A stretch of DNA of 64,000 nucleotides from Paenibacillus sinopodophylli (GCF_005930355.1 NZ_VDBO01000001.1:2430380-2494379), one strand, 5' to 3'; positions 54,163 through 63,785 are shown, counted from the first letter of the stretch. The notes: a model not told the origin generated them from the sequence alone. Made by a program: numbers and translations.

Positions 54163-55128
54163 ATGATTGCTTTACACACATCGCAGCCCGTTCTCTGGGG
54201 CGATAAACGATTTCATACATGGAATTATGAAATGCGGGAGCAATTTGGCGGGAAAGTATTCAAGGTTACACTTGATGCCGGCTTCACCTGTCCGAACCGC
54301 GATGGCTCGATTGCCAAAGGCGGCTGCACGTTCTGCAGTGCTCGCGGCTCAGGTGATTTCGCAGGAAGCCGCCGAGATGATTTGGTCACCCAATTCAATC
54401 AGATTCGCGACCGCCAGCATCTGAAATGGCAGGACGCCCAATATATCGGCTACTTCCAAGCCTATACCAACACCTACGCGCCGGTTGAGGAGCTTCGTGA
54501 ATATTACGAAGTTATTTTGCAGCAGCCTGGCGTTGTCGGTTTATCTATTGCCACCCGCCCCGACTGCTTGCCTGACGATGTCGTTGACTATTTGGCGGAA
54601 CTGAATGAACGTACCTATCTTTGGGTAGAAATGGGCCTTCAGACGGTACATGATTCAACCTCCGAGCTCATTAACCGGGCACATGACACTGCGTGCTATG
54701 TAGATGCTGTCAAACGGCTTCGCGCTCGCGGCATTCGTGTCTGTGCACACATCATATACGGGCTTCCGCAGGAAACACATGAAATGATGATTGGTACAGG
54801 ACGTGCTGTAGCCCAGATGGATGTGCAGGGCATCAAGATTCATTTGCTCCATCTCATGCGCAAGACACCGATGGTGCGTCAGTACGAAGCAGGCTTGCTG
54901 CAATTTTTGGAGCAGGATGAATATGTGAAACTAATTGTCGATACCCTAGAATTCCTGCCGCCTGATATGATCGTTCATCGGCTTACCGGTGATGCGCCGC
55001 GCGACTTGCTGATTGGACCGATGTGGAGCCTTAATAAGTGGGCCGTGCTGAATGCCTTCGACGATGAGCTGAAGCGCCGCAACACTTGGCAAGGCAGGCT
55101 ATGGCAGCCGGAGGTCGAAATCGAATGA
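54163..55128 (+). CDS. mnmL: Radical SAM tRNA-modification enzyme (YtqA family)
   Basis: 321 residues. The Fe-S cluster motif lies in AGFTCPNRDGSIAKGGCTFCSARG (Cx7-8CxxC-type arrangement of TIGR01212 proteins). YtqA (MnmL) converts the cmnm5 group of wobble uridine to nm5 in Gram-positives and is found next to the methyltransferase YtqB, as here. Function follows family knowledge plus context. Confidence 0.88.
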   Translation: MIALHTSQPVLWGDKRFHTWNYEMREQFGGKVFKVTLDAGFTCPNRDGSIAKGGCTFCSARGSGDFAGSRRDDLVTQFNQIRDRQHLKWQDAQYIGYFQAYTNTYAPVEELREYYEVILQQPGVVGLSIATRPDCLPDDVVDYLAELNERTYLWVEMGLQTVHDSTSELINRAHDTACYVDAVKRLRARGIRVCAHIIYGLPQETHEMMIGTGRAVAQMDVQGIKIHLLHLMRKTPMVRQYEAGLLQFLEQDEYVKLIVDTLEFLPPDMIVHRLTGDAPRDLLIGPMWSLNKWAVLNAFDDELKRRNTWQGRLWQPEVEIE

Positions 55129-55177
55129 TGCATCTTTCTAACACGACGACTCTAATTGCAGCTATAGGAGGTGCATA

Positions 55178-55774
55178 ATGGGCTTTCTATCTGTATTAAG
55201 CATGGCCCACAAATGGATCGCCGAGCGAACCTCGCTCGGCGATATCGCCATTGACGCTACAGCAGGCGGTGGTGTAGACACGCTAATGCTGGCTGAGCTT
55301 GTTGGGCCGAGTGGCACCGTATACGCTTTCGATATTCAGCAGGAAGCACTCGATCGTACGAAAGAACGTCTAGCACCGCTTGCAAGCGCTAATAGACTTC
55401 CTACTATGATGCTAAAGCTGGAGAGTCATGCCGAGATGGCTGTCGCTGTTCATGGTTCGGCTGTAGGACAAGTATCGGCAGTCATGTTCAATCTTGGTTA
55501 TTTGCCGGGAAGCAGCGACCTTACGATCATTACCTCGCCTGTTTCAACGCTTCCCGCGCTTGATGCTGCCCTAAACCTGCTGCGTTCCGGCGGTATCCTT
55601 ACATGTGTCTTATATCCTGGGCACCCCGGCGGCGCAGAAGAGGCAGCTAGTGTTGAGGAATGGGCCACTGAGCTGCCGCAGCAGACTGCACAAACCGTGA
55701 TCTACCGCCAACTGCAGCGATCCTCCGCCCCCTATCTCATAGCGATAGAAAAGCGTGCGGCTGCGGTTAGGTAA
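55178..55774 (+). CDS. mnmM: tRNA wobble-uridine methyltransferase (YtqB family)
   Basis: 198 residues. SAM motif IAIDATAGGGVDTLMLAELVG and VMFNLGYLPGSS (catalytic-loop NLGY). YtqB/MnmM methylates nm5(s2)U34 of tRNA to mnm5(s2)U in Bacillus. It follows mnmL by 49 nt with its own AGGAGG site. Confidence 0.9.
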   Translation: MGFLSVLSMAHKWIAERTSLGDIAIDATAGGGVDTLMLAELVGPSGTVYAFDIQQEALDRTKERLAPLASANRLPTMMLKLESHAEMAVAVHGSAVGQVSAVMFNLGYLPGSSDLTIITSPVSTLPALDAALNLLRSGGILTCVLYPGHPGGAEEAASVEEWATELPQQTAQTVIYRQLQRSSAPYLIAIEKRAAAVR

Positions 55775-55865
55775 TTGGTTACTAGATTACGAAGCAAAAG
55801 GGCGTTAATATCGAATGTGAGAGATGAACAACACCTGCAGATTACAAACATAGGAGAGATGAGAG

Positions 55866-56849
55866 ATGACAGTACAACCATATCCATTACAATTTAAACC
55901 GGAAATGAAAGAACGCATTTGGGGCGGACGTGCCTTGGAGGGCTTCGGACTCGAACTTCCTGAAGGCTCCATCGGCGAGGGTTGGATGATTGGCGACCAC
56001 CCGAACGGTACTACGAAAGTGATGAACGGCGAACTGGCAGGCACTGGCCTTGATCAAATCCGTGAGCAGTATGGACCGATTTGGTTCGGAACGCAGGGCT
56101 TCTCCGAGAAAAACGGACGTTTCCCGCTCCTCATCAAACTTCTCGACTGTAACGATGACCTCTCGATCCAAGTGCATCCAACCGATGTATATGAAGGTCT
56201 TCCGGCAGGCGAGCTTGGTAAAACAGAGATGTGGTACATCCTTGATGCCAAACCAGACGCCAAGATCATCTATGGCTTGAAAGACGGGGTAGACCGCGCC
56301 TCCATGGAAGCCGCCATTACAGAAGGACGCATCATGGACACGCTTCAGGAGGTTTCCGTTAAAGCCGGGGATGCATTCTATATTCCTGCTGGTACAGTAC
56401 ATGCGCTCTGCTCCGGCGTACTCGTAGCCGAAATTCAACAGAATTCCGACACGACCTACCGTTTGTTCGACTACAACCGTCTAGGGCTTGACGGACAATT
56501 GCGTGAGCTTCATATCGAGGACTCCCTGAACGTAATCGCTTATGAAGGCGCAGGGGCCGCACGTATGAAGACCGACCACGCCGTAGCAGGTGAATGGCTG
56601 ACAATCGCTTCATCTCCTTACTTTGTCGTAGAGAAGGGCATAGTCGCTGCTCCTTGGTCATTGACTACTTCGTTAGAGAGCTTCGTTATTCTCGTTATTG
56701 CAGAAGGCGAAGGCAGCTTGAAGTGGACGGAAGGCGAGCAAGCTGTGAAAGCAGGCGAATGCTTCCTTCTGCCTGCTAATCTTGGCAGCTACGAGCTGGC
56801 AGGCAGTATGACCGTGCTTAGAAGCATCGTACCAGCAGCTGTAATCTAG
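55866..56849 (+). CDS. manA: Mannose-6-phosphate isomerase, class I
   Basis: 327 residues. Zinc-site motifs LSIQVHPTDVYE and FYIPAGTVHALCSG, plus N-terminal KERIWGGRALEGFG, are typical of type I PMI, which interconverts mannose-6-P and fructose-6-P. It is followed by a terminator. Confidence 0.96.
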   Translation: MTVQPYPLQFKPEMKERIWGGRALEGFGLELPEGSIGEGWMIGDHPNGTTKVMNGELAGTGLDQIREQYGPIWFGTQGFSEKNGRFPLLIKLLDCNDDLSIQVHPTDVYEGLPAGELGKTEMWYILDAKPDAKIIYGLKDGVDRASMEAAITEGRIMDTLQEVSVKAGDAFYIPAGTVHALCSGVLVAEIQQNSDTTYRLFDYNRLGLDGQLRELHIEDSLNVIAYEGAGAARMKTDHAVAGEWLTIASSPYFVVEKGIVAAPWSLTTSLESFVILVIAEGEGSLKWTEGEQAVKAGECFLLPANLGSYELAGSMTVLRSIVPAAVI

Positions 56850-56863
56850 CATCAATAATACGA

Positions 56864-56911
56864 AAAGAACCGCTAACCCTATAATATGACTAGGGCGGCG
56901 GTTCTTTTTCT
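56864..56911. terminator. Bidirectional terminator
   Basis: AAGAACCGC-CCTA pairs with TAGGG-GCGGTTCTT and is flanked by A and T runs. It serves manA and the convergent radical SAM gene. Confidence 0.88.
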
Positions 56912-56920
56912 ATAATCAGA

Positions 56921-58819
56921 TTAGCTTTGCAGCGCCTCTTGTCCTACTTCAACAGATAGCGTAAACGGCCTCGGCTTAGGCTTGCTGCTTCCCGCTTCAA
57001 GCGCGTATAGTACAACAAGCAGCGTATGTCTGTCGCGTGAAACCTCGCCAGTTGCTAAAAATGTCGCCAGATCAAACGGCAGCTTCTCGAATACCGCATG
57101 CTTGTGAAGCTCCTTCTCCCCGAGCTTCAAGGCTGCGAACTCTGGTGAGACATCCTCCGGACGCTCCGCCAAGCGGCGCATCCACCCGCTCCAAACCGCT
57201 TTTTCCATCTTGAATTCCCACCAATTTTTGCGGGGCTTGTAGTTATGGTTAAGGAAATAATCATATTTCATCAGACCCATTACAACATCAGAATCCAAAC
57301 GCGAGCCGCCAATCGCAAGCACTTCATCGAAGGTAAACGACGTTTTCTCGCCTTCATCCTGCGGAGTCGGCAAGGACCCTATCGCGAATTTGCCTGAACG
57401 CGGCAAGGATTCAAGAAACGCCCACAGGCGCGAATATAGATCCTCCAGCTGATGCCCAATCTTCTGCCAGCCGCTGCGCTCCCAGAAATCGCCGAAGGCT
57501 TGGAAGAAGTCAAACGGCGACGGAAAAACATGATCGACCAAATAAAGCAGTGTATGATCCATCCGATGCGCGTTCCAATATTTCTCTAGCACATCCTCTA
57601 CCCGTTTAATGCGAACAATATCGCCAAAAGGCATGAGATCATTCCCAAGCATTTCATATGGGGAGCGATCCATATAAATATAGCCCCATTTGTCCGCTTC
57701 ACGTCTTAGGCCTGTACCGCGAAGCATTTTGAGAAAGCCAAGCTGGAGCTCCTCCGGGCGAAGCTCGAACACGTCATTGAACGTTCCTCGGAACGTATCA
57801 TAGTTCTCAAGCGGCAGCCCGGCGATCAAGTCGAGATGCTGATCGATTTTATGCGAGTTTTTCACCTTCATAACGGTACGTACAAGCTTCATCCAGTTCT
57901 GACGGCGCTGCACAGCTTCATTCGTTGGATCATTGGTCGATTGCACACCGATTTCGAAGCGAAATATACCCGCAGGCGCATGCTCTGCCAAATAATCGAG
58001 TACTTCCGGCCGCATAATATCAGCTGTAATCTCAAATTGAAAGACGCAGCCCTGATGGTTTTTGATCAAAAACTCAAAAATTTCAAGCGCGTAATCTCTT
58101 TTAATATTAAAGGTTCGGTCAACAAATTTGATGAGCTTAGCGCCTTTCTCAATCAAATACAAAATGTCTTCCTTCGTCCGCTCCATATCGTAATAGCGTA
58201 CGCCAACTTCAATACTCGACAAACAGAACTGACAGCTGAACGGGCATCCACGGCTTGTCTCGAAATAAACGACGCGGCTTCCGAGATGCGGGATATCTTC
58301 CTCGAAGCGATGCGGCGACGGAAGCTCGTTCAAATTCAGCTTAGGTCGTGGCGGGTTAATGAGTACCTCGACCCGATCCTCGCGCTGCTTGCGATAGGTC
58401 ACGCCGAATACCATATGGTATTTCCCGTCCCCTTCGATTTCCGTCAGCAAATGATGGAAGGTCTCTTCACCTTCCCCAACCACGATAAAGTCGACCTCCT
58501 GTACACGCTCCATCCAGTAGTCCATATCGTAGCTGACTTCCGGTCCGCCAAGAATAATTTTAATTTCTGGCATGATCTTGCGCAGCATGTTAATGACCGT
58601 TATCGTTTCCTCAATGTTCCAAATGTAACAAGAGAAGCCGACCACATCCGGCTTGCGGGAATAAATATCCGAGACGATGTTCATCACTGGATCCTTGATG
58701 GTATACTCCGCGATATCGATATCGAATCGATCGCCGCTGAACGCCTTCAAGCAGCGCAGGGCAAGCGATGTGTGAATAAACTTAGCATTTAAGGTGGACA
58801 GTACCACTTTCATTGGCAT
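56921..58819 (-). CDS. B12-binding-domain radical SAM protein (DUF4080 type)
   Basis: 632 residues. N-terminal cobalamin-binding-like domain (about 4-140; ILGGPEVSYDMDYW), the radical SAM cysteines in ETSRGCPFSCQFCLSSIE near residue 195, a SAM core to about 390 and a C-terminal DUF4080-like domain. Related proteins have no settled substrate. It stands alone. Confidence 0.9.
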   Translation of the reverse strand: MPMKVVLSTLNAKFIHTSLALRCLKAFSGDRFDIDIAEYTIKDPVMNIVSDIYSRKPDVVGFSCYIWNIEETITVINMLRKIMPEIKIILGGPEVSYDMDYWMERVQEVDFIVVGEGEETFHHLLTEIEGDGKYHMVFGVTYRKQREDRVEVLINPPRPKLNLNELPSPHRFEEDIPHLGSRVVYFETSRGCPFSCQFCLSSIEVGVRYYDMERTKEDILYLIEKGAKLIKFVDRTFNIKRDYALEIFEFLIKNHQGCVFQFEITADIMRPEVLDYLAEHAPAGIFRFEIGVQSTNDPTNEAVQRRQNWMKLVRTVMKVKNSHKIDQHLDLIAGLPLENYDTFRGTFNDVFELRPEELQLGFLKMLRGTGLRREADKWGYIYMDRSPYEMLGNDLMPFGDIVRIKRVEDVLEKYWNAHRMDHTLLYLVDHVFPSPFDFFQAFGDFWERSGWQKIGHQLEDLYSRLWAFLESLPRSGKFAIGSLPTPQDEGEKTSFTFDEVLAIGGSRLDSDVVMGLMKYDYFLNHNYKPRKNWWEFKMEKAVWSGWMRRLAERPEDVSPEFAALKLGEKELHKHAVFEKLPFDLATFLATGEVSRDRHTLLVVLYALEAGSSKPKPRPFTLSVEVGQEALQS

Positions 58820-58931
58820 AACCTCTCTAACTTAAGCATTGCCTTCTATGCAGTAGCCCATTCTCTACTTCCGCATGAAGCAAGATGCCTTCTATTGTAC
58901 CGAAAAAAAGCAAAAAAAAGAAGAGGCATCA

Positions 58932-59030
58932 AGGTGGAACGGCTGTCGCCGACCTCAGGCGGCGCAGAACGTTTCATTCCGAGAAAGATAGAGAAAGGAT
59001 TACGAAATCATATCCTTTCCTAAATTTCGA
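58932..59030 (+). repeat. Dispersed two-hairpin repeat, copy 3
   Basis: Matches copies 1 and 2: GTGGAACGGCTGTCGCCG, GGCGGCGCAGAACGTTTC, ATTCCGAGAAAGATAGA, then GAAATCATATCCTTTCC and TAAATTTCGA. It lies between the radical SAM gene and the protease gene, in the same orientation as the others. Confidence 0.75.
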
Positions 59031-59066
59031 GAAGGCGCTTATCGCGCCGCCAGATACCTCCGCTCA

Positions 59067-60605
59067 TCACACGCGGACTTTAATAAACAACTCATTTTTC
59101 AACTGCATATCGATCACCGGAAAACGTACCCGCCATTTGTCCCCGCCAAGAGCAGTAACTTCGCTCGAGGCAAAGCCTCTAGGCTCAAAGCCGTAATCCC
59201 GCTCATAGTTAATCAATACTTGTATCTTCTCATCAGGCAGCATTTCGTGGAAAGCATAGCCTAGATTGATTGCCCATAGGCGAAGCTCCTGCGCGGAAGC
59301 CGCTCCATAGTACATGTAGAACAATGGATCAATCTGAGCCGTGAGCACGAGCCAACCGGAAGAATCGCGATTCGCCGTCCATTTCGTGAAAGATGCCTCA
59401 CCCTCCGTCGTTGAAAGCGCCCCGTACTGTTCTTTCAGAAGCTTCTCAATATCGGTCAATGGAGCGCCGACCAAAGTGGCAGGTAAGCTGGGCGGTAGAA
59501 ACTCTGCATCCGCAATAGCCTTGTCCGTTATATCGCTGAAGAGGGAAGCGGCATGAATAACTGAAACAGCGAAGTTCAGATCAGCGCTCGTGCCTGAATA
59601 GCCCAATGTGGTAATACCAACTAAATCGCCGAATTCATTGAACAACGCTCCGCCGGAGCTTCCGTGGTCGATTGGCGCGCTTGTCTGAATGTACCTGATT
59701 CCATTTTGATACGTTATATTACTGATCAAGCCGTCAGATACCGTATTCTGCAAACCAAGCGGGCTTCCGATCGCAACAACCTTGCCGCCTTTGTATGAAT
59801 TCAAACCATAGCCGAGTGTGACCGGGTCGATGTCCATCGATTTAGATGTTTTCACAATCGCAAGGTCGGCATCCTCGTCATAGCTAACAACGCCGGTGAT
59901 CGCAAGCTGCTCTCCATCAATCGTCATAGCTGTAGCAGATGTTGCATCAACGATGACATGATGGTTCGTCAGGATGAGATTTTTGCCAATTACAACGCCG
60001 CTTCCCTGTGCCCGATTCGTCGAAATCAATACGACGCTCTCATCGAATTTATCTACAATTTCTTTGCTTGTTAGTGTAGGCAGATTCTTCTGTTCCTCAA
60101 GCCATTCCTCATAGTCTGCATTCTCAGCGGCCTCTTGAGAAGTGATACGCACAGCGCTCGACGCCTTATCCCATTTCACCGTCGCGTTAAGCGATTCTGC
60201 TATAAAGCGGGCAGGCACGAAGGTCGCACCCTTGCGGACAACTGCAGGTGCATCCAGCTTGACCGTCTTACCGTTGATAACTGCTGTTTTTTTGCCGACC
60301 TGAAGAGATATGGACAAGCTCCCTTTGCGACCGATAATGGTCTGTGTCTTGCTCTCCCAAGTAACCGAAGCTCCCAATGCTGTGAATATATCGCGCATCG
60401 GCACGTAAGTAACGCCAGCCTCCGCATACGCAGCAGCTGACAGCGAAAGCTTCTTCCCGTCTACGATAACTTGCACTTGCTGTGCTGCTTGCGTCGAGAC
60501 ACTTGCGGCTGCAGCTGTACTGCTGCTTAGCCCGGGAAGCGGCGCAAGCAATAAGCCAGCTACCAATATAGGACTTAATAAAGACTGAATAAGTTTAGTT
60601 TTCAC
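59067..60605 (-). CDS. Secreted trypsin-like protease with copper-amine-oxidase N-like domain
   Basis: 512 residues from a GTG at 60605 after GGAGGAAA. A signal peptide (LLSPILVAGLLLAPLPG) precedes a CuAO-N-type stalk domain (about 35-140) with the repeated VTYVPMRDIFTALGASVTW and ATFVPARFIAESLNATVKW. The protease domain has the triad in ILTNHHVIV (His), DEDADLAIVK (Asp) and DHGSSGGALF (Ser). A C-terminal alpha/beta domain follows. Such fusions are common in Paenibacillus; target unknown. Confidence 0.9.
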   Translation of the reverse strand: MKTKLIQSLLSPILVAGLLLAPLPGLSSSTAAAASVSTQAAQQVQVIVDGKKLSLSAAAYAEAGVTYVPMRDIFTALGASVTWESKTQTIIGRKGSLSISLQVGKKTAVINGKTVKLDAPAVVRKGATFVPARFIAESLNATVKWDKASSAVRITSQEAAENADYEEWLEEQKNLPTLTSKEIVDKFDESVVLISTNRAQGSGVVIGKNLILTNHHVIVDATSATAMTIDGEQLAITGVVSYDEDADLAIVKTSKSMDIDPVTLGYGLNSYKGGKVVAIGSPLGLQNTVSDGLISNITYQNGIRYIQTSAPIDHGSSGGALFNEFGDLVGITTLGYSGTSADLNFAVSVIHAASLFSDITDKAIADAEFLPPSLPATLVGAPLTDIEKLLKEQYGALSTTEGEASFTKWTANRDSSGWLVLTAQIDPLFYMYYGAASAQELRLWAINLGYAFHEMLPDEKIQVLINYERDYGFEPRGFASSEVTALGGDKWRVRFPVIDMQLKNELFIKVRV

Positions 60606-60791
60606 GCGAAAGTTTCCTCCAACCATTTCCATTTTGACCATGTGATCTATCTATCAATCATCCTACCATTCCATATGATGCTTTGTCTATTAAACCAAGT
60701 TTCATAGAATGCCCCTAAGGCACTTTAGAAGATTAGAACAGTTACGCTTACTCATGGTATAGTAGGAGCATTGAATCTAGGAGGGTTTTAC

Positions 60792-61730
60792 ATGCAAAGA
60801 GGAAAAAAGCGAGGGGTCCCACAAAAACAAGCAGATAAGAGCAAATCCTATCCGGTTAATGAACCGATGGAGCTGCTGCCTTTTCTCTTACAAAATATAA
60901 CGGGTGCTGGCCGCAATGTTGTCAAATCAATACTTGCGCATGGACAGGTTTCAGTTAGCGGCAAATCCACCACGGCTTACAATTACCCGCTACAGCCCGG
61001 GCAGACTGTTGTTGTAGGTAAAGATCGTCCTCAGGAGAAGCTTGCTCTGGAAGGTCTTGCGATTCTGTTCGAAGACGAACATATTATCGTTATTAAAAAA
61101 GAGTCCGGCCTGCTCTCTATTTCGTCAGATGCTGCACCAGAGAATGAAATAACGGCATACCGGCAGCTTACAGCTCATGTTCGGATGGAAAACACGAAAA
61201 ACCGTATCTTTGTCGTGCATCGGCTCGACCGAGACACATCAGGCGTCATGATGTTCGCCAAAAGCGAGGCCATTCAACAGCAATTGCAGAACAGCTGGCA
61301 GGATACGGTGCAAGAGCGGATTTATGTCGCCCTAGTTGAAGGAGCTGTCAAGAAAGAGAAAGACACGATCTCCTCATGGCTCAAGGAAAGCAAGACGCTT
61401 AAGATGTATTCCAGCTCGCATGCCAATGATGGGCTGCACGCTGTTACCCATTATAAGGTGCTTCGCTCGAACAAAAGCTTCTCCTTGCTTGAGGTTCAGC
61501 TTGAGACCGGCCGCAAAAACCAAATCCGTGTGCATATGGAGGATATCGGACATCCGGTTGTCGGGGACAAGAAATACGGTGCGAAATCGCGAACCATCGG
61601 TCGGCTCGGCCTGCATGCAAGAGTGCTCGCCTTCACACATCCCGTTACCGGCAAGCTAGTTCGCTTCGAGACCGAGATCCCGAAGCTGTTTCTAAGACCG
61701 TTCAATGTGACGGAGGCCGCGAATAAATAA
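60792..61730 (+). CDS. RluA/RluD-family pseudouridine synthase
   Basis: 312 residues from the ATG at 60792 after AGGAGGG. An N-terminal S4-like RNA-binding segment precedes the catalytic HRLDRDTSGVMMFAK (Asp nucleophile) and C-terminal RVHMEDIGHPVVGDKKYG. It isomerises uridine in rRNA or tRNA; the target is not identifiable. Confidence 0.92.
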   Translation: MQRGKKRGVPQKQADKSKSYPVNEPMELLPFLLQNITGAGRNVVKSILAHGQVSVSGKSTTAYNYPLQPGQTVVVGKDRPQEKLALEGLAILFEDEHIIVIKKESGLLSISSDAAPENEITAYRQLTAHVRMENTKNRIFVVHRLDRDTSGVMMFAKSEAIQQQLQNSWQDTVQERIYVALVEGAVKKEKDTISSWLKESKTLKMYSSSHANDGLHAVTHYKVLRSNKSFSLLEVQLETGRKNQIRVHMEDIGHPVVGDKKYGAKSRTIGRLGLHARVLAFTHPVTGKLVRFETEIPKLFLRPFNVTEAANK

Positions 61731-61734
61731 AAAA

Positions 61735-61767
61735 CATCAGCCGCTTGCTGCAAGCGGCTGATGCCTA
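61735..61767. repeat. Perfect hairpin after the pseudouridine synthase
   Basis: CATCAGCCGCTTG-CTG-CAAGCGGCTGATG. The plus-strand side lacks a T-run; the A-run before it gives T's on the minus strand, so its terminator polarity is unclear. Confidence 0.6.
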
Positions 61768-61805
61768 ATCACCATTATTAAATAATACGTAGGAGGAATC
61801 CCTTT

Positions 61806-62150
61806 ATGCCCCATTTACTATTCCGAGGCGTTGCTGCTGAGCAGCTGCGAACCGTGACCAAACAGTTTGTTGAAGAACTCGCGGTCATATGCGAGTGCGG
61901 CACCGATAATTTCACAATGGCATGCTTGCATACGACAAATGTGTTGGACAGCACAGCTGACGAGCCCGCTTACGCACTCGTCGAAGCAGGCTGGTTCGAT
62001 CGCGGTCCGCAAGTCCGCACCCGCTTCGCTCAAGCCGTCACCCGCCACCTCATGCTGCTCGGCATTCATGAGGTCGAGATTGTTTTCCACGCATACCGCG
62101 AGGACAGCTATTATATTAACGGTGAACCTGTAGAAGTCACAAGAAAATAA
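61806..62150 (+). CDS. DUF1904-family protein
   Basis: 114 residues, start after AGGAGG. Resembles DUF1904 (MPHLLFRGVAAEQLRTV, CGTDNFTMACLHTT, VEIVFHAYREDSYYINGEPV), a small protein of unknown function. Assignment from memory of the family pattern. Confidence 0.75.
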   Translation: MPHLLFRGVAAEQLRTVTKQFVEELAVICECGTDNFTMACLHTTNVLDSTADEPAYALVEAGWFDRGPQVRTRFAQAVTRHLMLLGIHEVEIVFHAYREDSYYINGEPVEVTRK

Positions 62151-62241
62151 TGTTCTAGACTTGCGACGCATCGCTTAGTTTCCTTAATAATCAAGCCAAA
62201 TCCACCGCAAACAAATGACGATCGGTTCCAATATATTTCAT

Positions 62242-62268
62242 AAAAAAGGGCTGACGAGAACCAGCCCA
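62242..62268 (-). terminator. Terminator after the flavin-oxidoreductase pseudogene
   Basis: GGGCTGG-TTCTCGT-CAGCCC followed by TTTTTT on the minus strand. Confidence 0.85.
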
Positions 62269-62285
62269 TAATTCATTATTGTAAA

Positions 62286-62712
62286 TTAATAAAGCTTCTT
62301 GAGTGCTTCAGGTGTAAATAGTACCCCTTCAACCAAACGTCCTTCTCAGATCTTAGTCGCCCACTCAGGATCTACTAACAAAGCTCTGCCAATAGCCACC
62401 AAATCAAACTCATTATTTTCGAATTTCTGAACCAGACCTTCTATCCCTGCGTTAGTTGCACCTTTACCTTCTGTGAATAGTGTCATAAAATCAGTATCCA
62501 AACCAATCGACCCAACCGTGATCGTTGGTTTTCCAGTAATTTGTTTAACCCAACTCGCAAGATTTAATTCAGATCTGTCGAATTCAGACTCCCAGAAACG
62601 GCGGGTGGAGCAATGAAAAATATCAACTCCAGCTTCAAGCCAAGGTTTAAGTTATTGTTCTAATTCGTTCGGATTACTAGCCAATTTAGATTACTCTTAA
62701 AACCGGACCTGC
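62286..62712 (-). pseudogene. Decayed NADH:flavin oxidoreductase (OYE family)
   Basis: Translating the minus strand gives RF*E*SKLASNPNELEQ, then LKPWLEAGVDIFHCSTRRFW and TITVGSIGLDTDFMTLF, FDLVAIGRALLVDPEWATKI*EGRLVEGV, ending ALKKLY. These match the middle and C-terminal part of old-yellow-enzyme oxidoreductases. Internal stops include TAA after NELEQ and TGA at 62346-62348, and the N-terminal half is missing. It is a broken relative of the intact gene that follows, with its terminator still present. Confidence 0.9.
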
Positions 62713-62762
62713 AACCCAGAATTTCAAGTAATGAGTATGTTGTAAAACCCCTCAGCTTTTAG

Positions 62763-63785
62763 TTAGAAACCTGTAGTGTACTGTTTAGGAACTTGTGTTT
62801 CTTTACTTAATTTTGATGCAGCTTCCAATGCCCAGTAAGGGTTTCTTAGTAACCCTCTACCTACGGCTATTAGATCACTTTCTTCATTGCCAATAACAGC
62901 ATTTGCCAAAACAGGATCATCTAGTCTACCTACAGCTATCACTGGAACATCGAGGGCTTCTTTGATCCCTTTAGCCAGAGGAACCTGATAGGCAGCATGC
63001 GTTCCTGGTCTACCCCATGCAGCGATTGGTCCTTCTCCGCCGGAAGAAATATCAAACATATCTACTCCAGCTGCCTGATATTCTTTGGCAAATACGGTGC
63101 TTTCCTGAAGCCCATATCCACCATCAACATATTCTTTAGCCGAAATCCGCATCAACAGCGGCATATCTTCCGGCATTTCATCCTTCGCTGCCTTAATAAT
63201 TTCTCGGCCAAACAAGGTCAGGTCTTTGCCATACTCATCATCACGTTGGTTTGTAAGCGGAGAATGGAATTGATGAATCAAATATCCGTGTGCACCATGA
63301 ATTTCAATCGTATCGAATCCAGCCTTCACTGCACGAGCGACCGCACTACGGAACTTCTGAACCAGACCTTTCACCTCATCTGTAGTAAGAGCTCGAGGCG
63401 TTTTGGAATTCTCATCAAATGCAATCGCGGATGGTGCTACAGGCACTTCAGCATCCTCTGCTTTTCGACCAGCATGAGCAATTTGAATTCCCACTTTGGC
63501 ACCATAGCTATGACAAGCGTCGACGATTCGCTTCAATGCTGGAATTTGTTCATCAGACCATAAACCCAAATCGAAATCTGAAATTCGGCCATCCGGTTCT
63601 ACATCTGTCATTTCAATCACGATAAAACCCGTACCTCCGACTGCTCGACTTACGTAATGCATATAATGCCAATCGGTGGCAATCCCATCTTTATTAACAA
63701 CCGAGTATTGACACATTGGAGACATCACAATCCTGTTCTTCAATTCCATACCTTTTAATGTATAGGGACTAAATAAATCTTTCAT
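62763..63785 (-). CDS. namA: NADPH:flavin oxidoreductase (NamA/YqjM-like)
   Basis: 340 residues from the ATG at 63785 after AGGAG. FMN-binding old-yellow-enzyme motifs NRIVMSPMCQYS (with the YqjM-type Cys), IQIAHAGRKA, EIHGAHGYLIHQFHSP and DLIAVGRGLLRNPYWA are present. It reduces activated alkenes such as N-ethylmaleimide-like or quinone substrates in oxidative stress. A decayed relative lies just downstream. Confidence 0.94.
   Translation of the reverse strand: MKDLFSPYTLKGMELKNRIVMSPMCQYSVVNKDGIATDWHYMHYVSRAVGGTGFIVIEMTDVEPDGRISDFDLGLWSDEQIPALKRIVDACHSYGAKVGIQIAHAGRKAEDAEVPVAPSAIAFDENSKTPRALTTDEVKGLVQKFRSAVARAVKAGFDTIEIHGAHGYLIHQFHSPLTNQRDDEYGKDLTLFGREIIKAAKDEMPEDMPLLMRISAKEYVDGGYGLQESTVFAKEYQAAGVDMFDISSGGEGPIAAWGRPGTHAAYQVPLAKGIKEALDVPVIAVGRLDDPVLANAVIGNEESDLIAVGRGLLRNPYWALEAASKLSKETQVPKQYTTGF

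Noticed and set aside
55887..56438. Minus-strand 183-codon frame
   Set aside because: It is antisense to manA, which has diagnostic zinc-site motifs.
57836..58792. Plus-strand 318-codon reading frame
   Set aside because: It is antisense to the B12-binding radical SAM gene, whose motifs make it clearly the real one.
61735..61767. Terminator for the pseudouridine synthase gene
   Set aside because: The hairpin is perfect, but a T-run follows only on the opposite strand; it is kept as a hairpin of unclear function.
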